Assembly: GCA_028697435.1 (NCBI GenBank)
Contig: JAQVFD010000126.1
Location: 1 to 6,518, forward strand
Direction: 5' to 3'
Origin: Clostridiaceae bacterium
GTDB lineage: Bacteria > Bacillota > Clostridia > Lutisporales > Lutisporaceae
Length of the DNA stretch: 6,518 nt
Shown here: positions 1 through 5,591 of the stretch, piece by piece
How positions within the stretch are numbered: the first letter of the stretch is position 1
How the letters are laid out: each line of letters begins with the position of its first letter
The notes under the pieces: generated by a model
Databases searched by the model: none
What the model saw: the letters and a program-made list of their open reading frames with translations, nothing else
What the model was told of the DNA's origin: nothing
Made by a program: the position numbers and the translations under genes

Positions 1-566
1 TCACTGTAGTACACAAACAGGCACTGCATCCGTCGGAAGGTACTTTAGTTGAAATTAAAGGTAAAGTTAAATTTGACATTAATGTTAATGAGCTTGTAAT
101 ACCTGAAAAGGTTCAAACACTGTCAGAAGCGGAAATAAGAGAAGAGATCTTCGCAAAACCAATGTTTGTGGTAGCTGCAACAATAGGGAACGACGAGCAT
201 TCTGTAGGGATGAAAGAGACTTTGGATATCAAGCATGGAGGGATAGAAGGCTTCGGTATTAAGTATCTGTATCTCGGAACCTCCTGCCCTGTTGAAAAAC
301 TTGTAGATGCAGCTATAGAAACGAATGCGGATGCGATACTTGCCAGCACAATAATTACCCATGACGATGTTCATACAAAGAATATGAGAAAAATACATGA
401 TCTTTGTGTTGAGAAAGGTATAAGGGATAAAGTCATGCTTATTGTAGGCGGTACACAGGTCACAAACGAGATAGCTGTTGAAGCGGGAATGGACGCGGGC
501 TTCGGCAGAGGAACCCACGGAATTGATGTAGCAAGCTACCTTGTTAAGAGAAGAAGGGAAAAGTAG
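1..566 (+). CDS. oraE: D-ornithine 4,5-aminomutase large (beta) subunit OraE, C-terminal part (5' end outside window)
   Basis: This is the cobalamin-binding C-terminal part of the large subunit of D-ornithine 4,5-aminomutase. With the small subunit OraS, the enzyme converts D-ornithine to 2,4-diaminopentanoate in the cytoplasm, using adenosylcobalamin and PLP. The reading frame is open from base 3 with no upstream stop, so the gene enters from the left; ATG 162 is internal. A linker (about 3-160) leads into a Rossmann B12 domain. The DxHxxG motif reads DEHSVG at 192-209, and its His (198-200) should be the lower axial cobalt ligand. A Lys exactly 11 residues later (231-233, in LDIKHGG) matches the PLP-anchoring lysine known in OraE. 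A Ser-Thr-Ile (SxL-like) and a Gly-Gly motif (IVGGTQ) complete the B12 pocket. The TIM barrel is not in view. KamE (lysine 5,6-aminomutase) has similar spacing, but the downstream GlmL-like and ornithine racemase genes favour OraE. Confidence 0.93.
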   Translation, partial: TVVHKQALHPSEGTLVEIKGKVKFDINVNELVIPEKVQTLSEAEIREEIFAKPMFVVAATIGNDEHSVGMKETLDIKHGGIEGFGIKYLYLGTSCPVEKLVDAAIETNADAILASTIITHDDVHTKNMRKIHDLCVEKGIRDKVMLIVGGTQVTNEIAVEAGMDAGFGRGTHGIDVASYLVKRRREK

Positions 567-570
567 AATA

Positions 571-1926
571 ATGAAGATTAGTGTACTGGTCGCTGAAATT
601 GGCAGTACAACTACAGTAGTTAATGCATTTGACAAAATTATGAGCCCTTGTCCGGAATTCATAGGACAAGGGCAAGCTCCTACTTCGGTGTGTGATGGTG
701 ATGTAACTATAGGACTTAAAGGTGCAGTGGATGACCTTAAGAAGAACCTTAGGGTAACCGAACTGGAATGGGATGAATTCCTTGCAACCAGCAGTGCTGC
801 CGGAGGTCTCAGAATGACGGTTCACGGGCTTGTTTATGACATGACGGTCAGAGCTGCAAAGGAGGCCGCCCTGGGCGCGGGAGCAATAATAAAGCATGTT
901 ACTGCCGGCAAACTCAGAAGAACGGATTTGAAAAAGATAAAAGATATTAGGCCGAATATCATATTGGTTGCAGGTGGAGTGGATTACGGAGAAAGGGATA
1001 CCGCCTTGCACAATTTTGAAATGATTGCTTCCATGGATCTTGGCATTCCTGTAATTTATGCAGGTAATATTGAGAATCAGGAGGAAGTAAGGCTTATCTC
1101 AGAAGAAACAAATACAAGGCTTTATGTAGTGGATAATGTATATCCGAAAGTCGACATGCTTAATGTTGAGCCTGCCAGAAAGGTCATTCAAGAGGTATTT
1201 GAAGAGCATATAATATATGCACCGGGAATGGGTGCAGTCAGAGATATGGTAAAGGGTCCCATTATTCCTACACCGGGAGCGGTAATGGAGGCTGCTAAGC
1301 TTATAAAAGAACATTTGGGAGATCTTGTGGTGTTTGATGTGGGAGGAGCTACGACAGATGTACACTCAGTTACGGCAGGATCCGAAGAAATAAACCTTAT
1401 GCTTATCAGCCCTGAACCTATAGCAAAAAGAACCGTTGAAGGAGATATGGGAGTATACGTGAATATAGCCCATATAGTTGAAAAGATAGGCTTAGAAAAC
1501 CTTAAGAAGGAATTCCATGATGCTGAAGAACTGATAAAAAATGCAAATCCAATTCCCGAAACTGACAGGGAAAGTGCTTTTGCTGAAAGATTGACCGGGG
1601 AAGCTGTTCTTACATCTTTGGAAAGGCATGCAGGAAAGCTGAGGTTCCTTTACGGCCCTACAGGTAAGAAAACTGTTGCCGAAGGTAAGGACCTTACAAA
1701 CATAAAGTATATAATAGGAACCGGAGGTGCACTGACCAGACTCCCCGGAAGGATTGATATATTGCAGTCAATCGGGCTGCAGGGCAAAGGAACTGAATTG
1801 TATCCCGGAGCCGAAGCCAAGGTTCTGATTGATAATCATTATATAATGTCATCTTTGGGAGTACTTTCAAAGAGATTTCCTGAAGCGGCACTTAAGCTTT
1901 TAATAGGAAGTTTAGAGATGAGGTGA
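571..1926 (+). CDS. GlmL/MutL-related ASKHA ATPase of the ornithine-degradation operon
   Basis: This 451-residue cytosolic protein belongs to the GlmL/MutL family, named for genes beside clostridial glutamate mutase. Three nucleotide-binding signatures of the actin/Hsp70-type fold are visible: a phosphate-1 loop EIGSTTT (residues 9-15), a phosphate-2 loop DVGGATTD (256-263), and an adenosine motif GTGGALTR (383-390). VAGGVDYGE (133-141) is another recognisable family segment. The length is normal and nothing looks broken. Family members sit beside B12 mutases and are thought to repair or reload the cobalamin enzyme, or act as its chaperone. Its position directly after oraE points to the ornithine aminomutase as client, which is inference. 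It is unrelated to the mismatch-repair MutL. The ATG at 571 is preferred over an in-frame TTG at 541, because 571 follows the oraE stop by 4 nt, has an AAGGGAA ribosome site at 554-560, and begins with the conserved MKISVLVAEIGSTTT. Confidence 0.9.
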   Translation: MKISVLVAEIGSTTTVVNAFDKIMSPCPEFIGQGQAPTSVCDGDVTIGLKGAVDDLKKNLRVTELEWDEFLATSSAAGGLRMTVHGLVYDMTVRAAKEAALGAGAIIKHVTAGKLRRTDLKKIKDIRPNIILVAGGVDYGERDTALHNFEMIASMDLGIPVIYAGNIENQEEVRLISEETNTRLYVVDNVYPKVDMLNVEPARKVIQEVFEEHIIYAPGMGAVRDMVKGPIIPTPGAVMEAAKLIKEHLGDLVVFDVGGATTDVHSVTAGSEEINLMLISPEPIAKRTVEGDMGVYVNIAHIVEKIGLENLKKEFHDAEELIKNANPIPETDRESAFAERLTGEAVLTSLERHAGKLRFLYGPTGKKTVAEGKDLTNIKYIIGTGGALTRLPGRIDILQSIGLQGKGTELYPGAEAKVLIDNHYIMSSLGVLSKRFPEAALKLLIGSLEMR

Positions 1927-1930
1927 GGAG
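1921..1930 (+). promoter_or_regulatory. Ribosome binding site of orr, overlapping the stop of the preceding gene
   Basis: The sequence AGGTGAGGAG contains the TGA stop of the GlmL-like gene (1924-1926) and ends 4 nt before the ATG at 1935. The AGGTGA part is about 8 nt from that ATG, a more usual spacing. Sharing a stop codon and a ribosome site suggests translational coupling between the two genes. This site decides the ATG 1935 start. Confidence 0.7.
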
Positions 1931-1934
1931 AACT

Positions 1935-2996
1935 ATGGGTTATCCTGCAATAGTAGTCAACAGAGAAAAGCTTATGAATAATACCAAAGTATTGGCAGAA
2001 AAGTGTGGAAGACTTGGAATAGATGTTGTGCCCGTAACAAAGGTATACTGCGGCATACCGGAGATTGCGGAAGCATCAGTGTCAGCGGGAGTAAGGATGC
2101 TTGCAGATTCGAGGATTGAAAACATATTGAAGTTGGAAAAACTTAATGTTGAAAAAATGCTTCTTAGAATTCCAATGCTGTCACAGGCTGACAAAGTTGT
2201 TGAGCATGTTGATATAAGTCTTAACTCAGAGTATGAGACTATAAGAACTATTTCTGAGAAGGCGCTGCAGAAGGGGAAAATTCACAAAATTGTACTCATG
2301 ATAGACCTTGGGGATCTGAGGGAAGGAGTTTGGTATGAGGACGCAGTTGAGTTCGCAGGCAGAATAATCGAACTCCCCGGAGTCAAGCTTGTAGGAATCG
2401 GTACTAATCTTACCTGCTATGGGGCGGTAATACCAAGCCGGGAGAATCTTGGACTGTTAACAGCCTTGGCAGATGAGATTGAGAAAAAATATAATCTAAA
2501 GCTGAATATTATTTCCGGTGGAAACTCAAGCAGTTTGCACTTGGTGGAAAAGGGTCAAGTCCCGAAAGGTATCAATCAGCTGCGCCTGGGGGAAGCTATA
2601 GTGCTTGGAAATGAAACTGCTTACGGAGAAAGAATAGATGGCACTTATGGAGATGTATTCACATATATGGCAGAAATAATAGAGCTTAAAGAAAAACCCT
2701 CCCTCCCTATAGGGGAGATTGGGGTTGATGCTTTCGGCGAGAAGCCTGTGTTCACCGATAGAGGAATCAGAAAAAGGGCTATCTTAGCTTCCGGCAGACA
2801 GGACTTAAAGGTAGACGGTATACAACCCCGGGATAAGGGCGCAATAGTCATAGGGGCAAGCAGTGACCATTTAATTGTTGATGTAACTGACTGCGTTAAG
2901 GAATATAAGGTTGGAGATATAATGGAGTTTGATCTGGGATATGGTGCATTACTTGCAGCCTTCACTTCGGAATACGTAGAAAAAATTATAAAATAG
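1935..2996 (+). CDS. orr: Ornithine racemase (PLP-dependent, alanine-racemase N-terminal fold)
   Basis: This 353-residue cytosolic enzyme interconverts L- and D-ornithine and so supplies the D-ornithine used by OraSE. The protein is a fold-type III PLP barrel of the alanine-racemase N-domain family. It starts with the usual PAIVVNREKL segment, and Lys36 in PVTKVYCG is the expected PLP Schiff-base lysine. MLADSRIEN, GIGTNLTCYG and the phosphate-binding ISGGNSSS (193-200) follow in the usual order, then RLGEAIVLGNETAYG and a C-terminal beta region rich in Gly and Asp. The dedicated role in ornithine metabolism comes from its place after oraE and the GlmL-like gene; from sequence alone another amino-acid racemase remains possible. 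The ATG at 1935 is preferred over an in-frame GTG at 1923. The ATG has a strong ribosome site that overlaps the previous stop, whereas the GTG overlaps that stop and has only a weak site. A terminator follows 20 nt after the stop. Confidence 0.9.
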   Translation: MGYPAIVVNREKLMNNTKVLAEKCGRLGIDVVPVTKVYCGIPEIAEASVSAGVRMLADSRIENILKLEKLNVEKMLLRIPMLSQADKVVEHVDISLNSEYETIRTISEKALQKGKIHKIVLMIDLGDLREGVWYEDAVEFAGRIIELPGVKLVGIGTNLTCYGAVIPSRENLGLLTALADEIEKKYNLKLNIISGGNSSSLHLVEKGQVPKGINQLRLGEAIVLGNETAYGERIDGTYGDVFTYMAEIIELKEKPSLPIGEIGVDAFGEKPVFTDRGIRKRAILASGRQDLKVDGIQPRDKGAIVIGASSDHLIVDVTDCVKEYKVGDIMEFDLGYGALLAAFTSEYVEKIIK

Positions 2997-3016
2997 AAGC
3001 AGCATCGAACAGTAGC

Positions 3017-3054
3017 GGTTGTCATATGAAATGGCAACCCTATTTTTTTCTTTT
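3017..3054 (+). terminator. Rho-independent terminator of the ornithine operon
   Basis: A 9-bp stem (GGTTGTCAT at 3017-3025 with ATGGCAACC at 3031-3039, one G-U pair) has a 5-nt loop ATGAA. It is followed by a T-rich tract at 3041-3054, including seven consecutive Ts at 3043-3049. It lies 20 nt after the orr stop and separates the ornithine genes from the DUF2207/lemA unit. Confidence 0.87.
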
Positions 3055-3079
3055 ACTTTACCATCATTTGTTATACAAT
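3052..3079 (+). promoter_or_regulatory. Probable sigma-A-type promoter for the DUF2207-lemA unit
   Basis: TTTACT (3052-3057, 4 of 6 matches to TTGACA) and TACAAT (3074-3079, 5 of 6 matches to TATAAT) are 16 nt apart. Transcription would start near 3086, just before the ribosome site, giving a leader of only about 17 nt. The -35 element overlaps the end of the upstream T-tract. The placement after a terminator supports it, but such AT-rich matches also occur by chance. Confidence 0.45.
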
Positions 3080-3086
3080 GTTGCTT

Positions 3087-3095
3087 AGGAGGTGA
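3087..3095 (+). promoter_or_regulatory. Strong ribosome binding site that sets a TTG start for the DUF2207 gene
   Basis: AGGAGGTGA is a near-perfect complement to the 16S rRNA 3' end. Its AGGAGG core (3087-3092) ends 10 nt before the TTG at 3103. No in-frame ATG lies near it, so TTG 3103 is the supported start. Confidence 0.8.
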
Positions 3096-3102
3096 GGTCC
3101 AT

Positions 3103-4953
3103 TTGAGGAGGAAAATTTCTGTATTACTGATAATTCTTACTATATCCATGCTGCTATCTGCAATGACTGCTTATTGTGATGACGACAGAAGTTATTATAT
3201 GAGCAGCTTCAGAATAAATGCGAAGCTTGACAATATGGGAAACATGGATATTACTGAAGAGATAACTTATGAATTTAACGGTAGTTTCAGGGGTGTATTC
3301 AGGACTCTTAAGACAGCCGGCAGTGACGGTATAGAAGCTATAGAGGTTTATAGAAGCCAGTCAGGTGTTTTTTCTTCCTTTGCTCAGGATAACTCGGAAA
3401 ATGAAAATACATATCAACTGATTAATGAAGGCGACGGTATAAGGCTTAAGATATTTTCTGCAGCACAAAATGAAAGCAGGACATTCACTTTGAAATACAG
3501 GGTTTTAAACGCCGCTGCTAAATATAATGATATTGCGGAACTAAACTGGAAATTCATGGGCGAGGATACCGAAGTAAAAATAGAGAACTTTGCGATAGTA
3601 ATTACAATTCCGGAGGGTGCAGATAAGGAACAGGTAAAGGTTTTCGGACATGGACCTCTTTCCGGGGTTTCTGAGATAATTGATTCCAAGACGGTAAGCC
3701 TGAAGGTAGAGGAACTGCCTCCCAGAAACTATGTCGAAGCAAGGGTCCTTTTCCCTCCCGAATTGATTAAAGACTCAAAGAAGGCAATTAATAAGGACGC
3801 ACTAACAGAGATTATGGCTGAAGAAAATGAATTTGCCGAGGCTGCAAATGCGAGAAGGACAAGGGCAAGGATAATTGTCGGGCTTTCATTTGTATATGCA
3901 TTGTTTGAGTTATTGATGATTGTTTATTTGTATTTTAAATATGACAAGGAATACAAAGCAAAATTCTCCGGGGATTATTTCAGGGAGCTTCCAGAGAGCT
4001 ATTCACCTGCAGTTCTCTCAGTACTGTGGAATTTTGGCGGGGTGAAGCCAAGAGACCTAACTGCGACATTAATGGATTTGGTTAGAAGAAAATACTTGGA
4101 GCTTATTGTTGAAAAGGAAGAAACTAATGGGATATTCAAGAATAGGGTTAAAAACGAATATATATTCAAACTTAACAATAATGCGGATATGGAAGTTCTG
4201 ACTGCTCACGAGAAATACATAATTGAATTGCTGATACATGAAGTAGGAGACAGAGAAAAGATATCCCTTGAGGATATTGAGAATTCTTCAAAGACAAGAG
4301 AAGGTGCAATAGGTTTCAAGAAGGATTACGATGAATGGATAGGACTTGTAAAATCTGAAGCAGACGGCTTTTCCTTCTTTGATAAGAATACTACAAAAGG
4401 AATGCTTTTAGGTATATTAACAGCTGTTTTTGGAATGGTGCTCGGCGGATTTTCGGCTGCAAAGTATGAAAATATTCTTGGTTTGGTTGTGTTGATAATA
4501 GTATCAATTATACTGCTGATATACTCTTTGACAATAAAAAGAAGGTCAATATACGGTGTAGAGCAGTTTAGGATGTGGAAGGCTTTCAGAAAGTTCCTCC
4601 TGCATTTCAGCAGCATTGATAAAGCAGATTTGCCCGCAGTAGTTATGTGGGAGCATTATCTGGTATATGCCATAACCCTTGGGGTTGCTAAGGAAGTCAT
4701 AAGCCAGCTTAAACTTGTTTTCAGGGAAGAGGACTTCAATAATGCGGGACTGACATATTTATACTATGGGCGCTATGGACATAAGTACAATTATTTTGAT
4801 ACAATAGATAATGTAACTAACTCAATGGTTAAGACTACAGAATCCGTTTACAGGCAGGCAGTGTCTAAGTCTTCCTCCGGCAGCGGAGGCGGCGGAGGTT
4901 TTTCCGGCGGAGGAGGCAGAGGCGGTGGCGGTGGCGGAGCAGGGGCATTCTAG
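3103..4953 (+). CDS. DUF2207 domain-containing membrane protein with Gly-rich C-terminal tail
   Basis: This 616-residue membrane protein matches the DUF2207 architecture; its biochemical function is not known. It begins with a signal peptide (Arg2, Arg3, Lys4, hydrophobic 5-20, likely cut around residues 20-23). Next comes a beta-rich extracytoplasmic domain (about 28-235) with ITEEITYEFNGSFRGVFR, typical of the family start. Membrane segment 1 lies at about 257-278. A cytosolic part then carries YFRELPESYSPAV (292-304) and VKPRDLTATLMDLVRRKYLEL, resembling a winged-helix-like family block. Segments 2 (about 433-453) and 3 (about 458-478) form a hairpin. A conserved-looking region includes WKAFRKFL (492-499) and WEHYLVYAITLGVAKEV (516-532). 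The last 24 residues are almost all Gly with Ser, Phe, Arg and Ala. The TTG start is set by the AGGAGGTGA site; a longer reading from TTG 3019 would begin inside the terminator hairpin. A lemA gene follows after 25 nt, a pairing commonly seen for this family. Confidence 0.88.
   Translation: MRRKISVLLIILTISMLLSAMTAYCDDDRSYYMSSFRINAKLDNMGNMDITEEITYEFNGSFRGVFRTLKTAGSDGIEAIEVYRSQSGVFSSFAQDNSENENTYQLINEGDGIRLKIFSAAQNESRTFTLKYRVLNAAAKYNDIAELNWKFMGEDTEVKIENFAIVITIPEGADKEQVKVFGHGPLSGVSEIIDSKTVSLKVEELPPRNYVEARVLFPPELIKDSKKAINKDALTEIMAEENEFAEAANARRTRARIIVGLSFVYALFELLMIVYLYFKYDKEYKAKFSGDYFRELPESYSPAVLSVLWNFGGVKPRDLTATLMDLVRRKYLELIVEKEETNGIFKNRVKNEYIFKLNNNADMEVLTAHEKYIIELLIHEVGDREKISLEDIENSSKTREGAIGFKKDYDEWIGLVKSEADGFSFFDKNTTKGMLLGILTAVFGMVLGGFSAAKYENILGLVVLIIVSIILLIYSLTIKRRSIYGVEQFRMWKAFRKFLLHFSSIDKADLPAVVMWEHYLVYAITLGVAKEVISQLKLVFREEDFNNAGLTYLYYGRYGHKYNYFDTIDNVTNSMVKTTESVYRQAVSKSSSGSGGGGGFSGGGGRGGGGGGAGAF
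4879..4944 (+). repeat. Gly-codon low-complexity tract encoding the C-terminal tail of the DUF2207 protein
   Basis: The tract reads as imperfect GGC/GGA/GGT triplets encoding residues 593-614: five Gly, Phe-Ser, four Gly, Arg, six Gly after a short Gly-Ser lead-in. It is markedly richer in G and C than the surrounding AT-rich genes. Mixed synonymous codons indicate that the protein composition is kept rather than a recent slippage expansion. Similar Gly-rich tails end many DUF2207 and TPM-domain membrane proteins. Confidence 0.8.
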
Positions 4954-4962
4954 GTCGTGAAT

Positions 4963-4969
4963 AAGGAGG
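4963..4969 (+). promoter_or_regulatory. Ribosome binding site that favours a GTG start for lemA
   Basis: AAGGAGG abuts an ATG at 4970 with no spacer, too close for initiation there. It is 9 nt before the in-frame GTG at 4979, an ideal distance. This argues for GTG 4979 and against the longer reading. Confidence 0.75.
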
Positions 4970-4978
4970 ATGAGTTTT

Positions 4979-5524
4979 GTGAAAATAGTAATATTTGGTG
5001 TACTGTTACTGCTTGTTTTAATCACAATAAGTGCGTATAATAGTCTAATAGTAAAAAGAAACAGAGTTAAAAATTCATGGGCTCAAATAGATGTTCAATT
5101 AAAGAAAAGATTTGACCTTGTACCTAATCTTGTTGAAACAGTAAAGGGCTATGCAAAACATGAATCGGATACCTTGGAGGCAGTTGTAAAGGCAAGGAAT
5201 CAATATATCAGTGCAGGTAATCCGGAAGAAATGATGAAAGCAAACGCGGAAATGACCGGAGCATTGGGACGTTTGTTTGCAGTGGCTGAAAGTTATCCGG
5301 ACCTGAAGGCCAATACAAACTTCATGGAGCTTCAAGGGGAACTGTCTGAATTAGAAGATAAAATTGCTTATGCAAGACAGTTCTACAATGATACAGTTCT
5401 TATTTACAATAATGCTATACAGGTTGTGCCGGCAAACATTATAGCCAGTTTGTTCGGCTTCAGGGAAGAACCCTTCTTCAAGGCTGATGAAACTGAAAGG
5501 CAGAACGTTAAAGTGCAATTCTAG
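4979..5524 (+). CDS. lemA: LemA family membrane protein
   Basis: This 181-residue protein has one N-terminal membrane segment (about residues 3-19) followed by a basic stretch (KRNRVK, 26-31) and an alpha-helical LemA domain. The family core is clear: NSWAQIDVQLKKRFDLVPNLVE (split here as residues 32-43 and 44-53), then GYAKHE, a long helix with KARNQ, and a second helical pair ending with ARQFYNDTVLIYNNAIQVVP. The end, FGFREEPFF and a final KVQF, is the typical LemA C-terminus, so the protein is complete. By the positive-inside rule the helical domain should face the cytoplasm. LemA was first noted in Listeria as the source of a presented peptide; its cellular function remains unclear. It probably shares a transcript with the DUF2207 gene 25 nt upstream and may work with it. 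The annotated start is GTG, chosen from ribosome-site spacing; ATG 4970 would add three residues. Confidence 0.93.
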   Translation: MKIVIFGVLLLLVLITISAYNSLIVKRNRVKNSWAQIDVQLKKRFDLVPNLVETVKGYAKHESDTLEAVVKARNQYISAGNPEEMMKANAEMTGALGRLFAVAESYPDLKANTNFMELQGELSELEDKIAYARQFYNDTVLIYNNAIQVVPANIIASLFGFREEPFFKADETERQNVKVQF

Positions 5525-5556
5525 GCGATGGGGATTAACCCCATTGCTTTTTCTTT
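5525..5556 (+). terminator. Rho-independent terminator after lemA
   Basis: A 9-bp stem (GCGATGGGG at 5525-5533 with CCCCATTGC at 5539-5547, one G-U pair) has the loop ATTAA. It is followed by TTTTTCTTT. The stem begins directly after the lemA stop codon, so the terminating ribosome may cover it. It separates the membrane-protein pair from rarA. Confidence 0.88.
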
Positions 5557-5591
5557 AAGAACACTTATGCTGTGAAAGAAGGTATATACTT

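Noticed and set aside
162..566. ATG 162 as the start of a separate small B12-binding protein
   Set aside because: The frame is open to the left edge and encodes the normal OraE linker, so this ATG is internal.
3..566. Assignment as lysine 5,6-aminomutase subunit KamE
   Set aside because: The His-Lys spacing is shared, but the segment wording resembles OraE and the neighbours are ornithine racemase and the GlmL-like gene.
541..570. TTG 541 as start of the GlmL-like protein
   Set aside because: It would add ten non-conserved residues inside oraE; the ATG at 571 fits the family N-terminus.
123..662. A 179-codon open frame on the minus strand across oraE and the start of the GlmL-like gene
   Set aside because: It lies opposite two well-conserved genes, its translation shows no recognisable family features, and it has no supporting ribosome site. 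The same holds for the other minus-strand open frames in the window.
3019..3102. An extended N-terminus of the DUF2207 protein from TTG 3019
   Set aside because: That codon is inside the terminator stem, and the extension would place non-signal residues before a proper signal peptide that has its own strong ribosome site.
3043..3102. A riboswitch or other leader element before the DUF2207 gene
   Set aside because: The predicted leader is about 17 nt, and the only structure in the gap is the upstream terminator.
3103..3177. Lipoprotein lipobox at Cys25 of the DUF2207 protein
   Set aside because: The residues before the Cys are Thr-Ala-Tyr; Tyr at -1 does not fit the lipobox, so an ordinary signal peptide is more likely.
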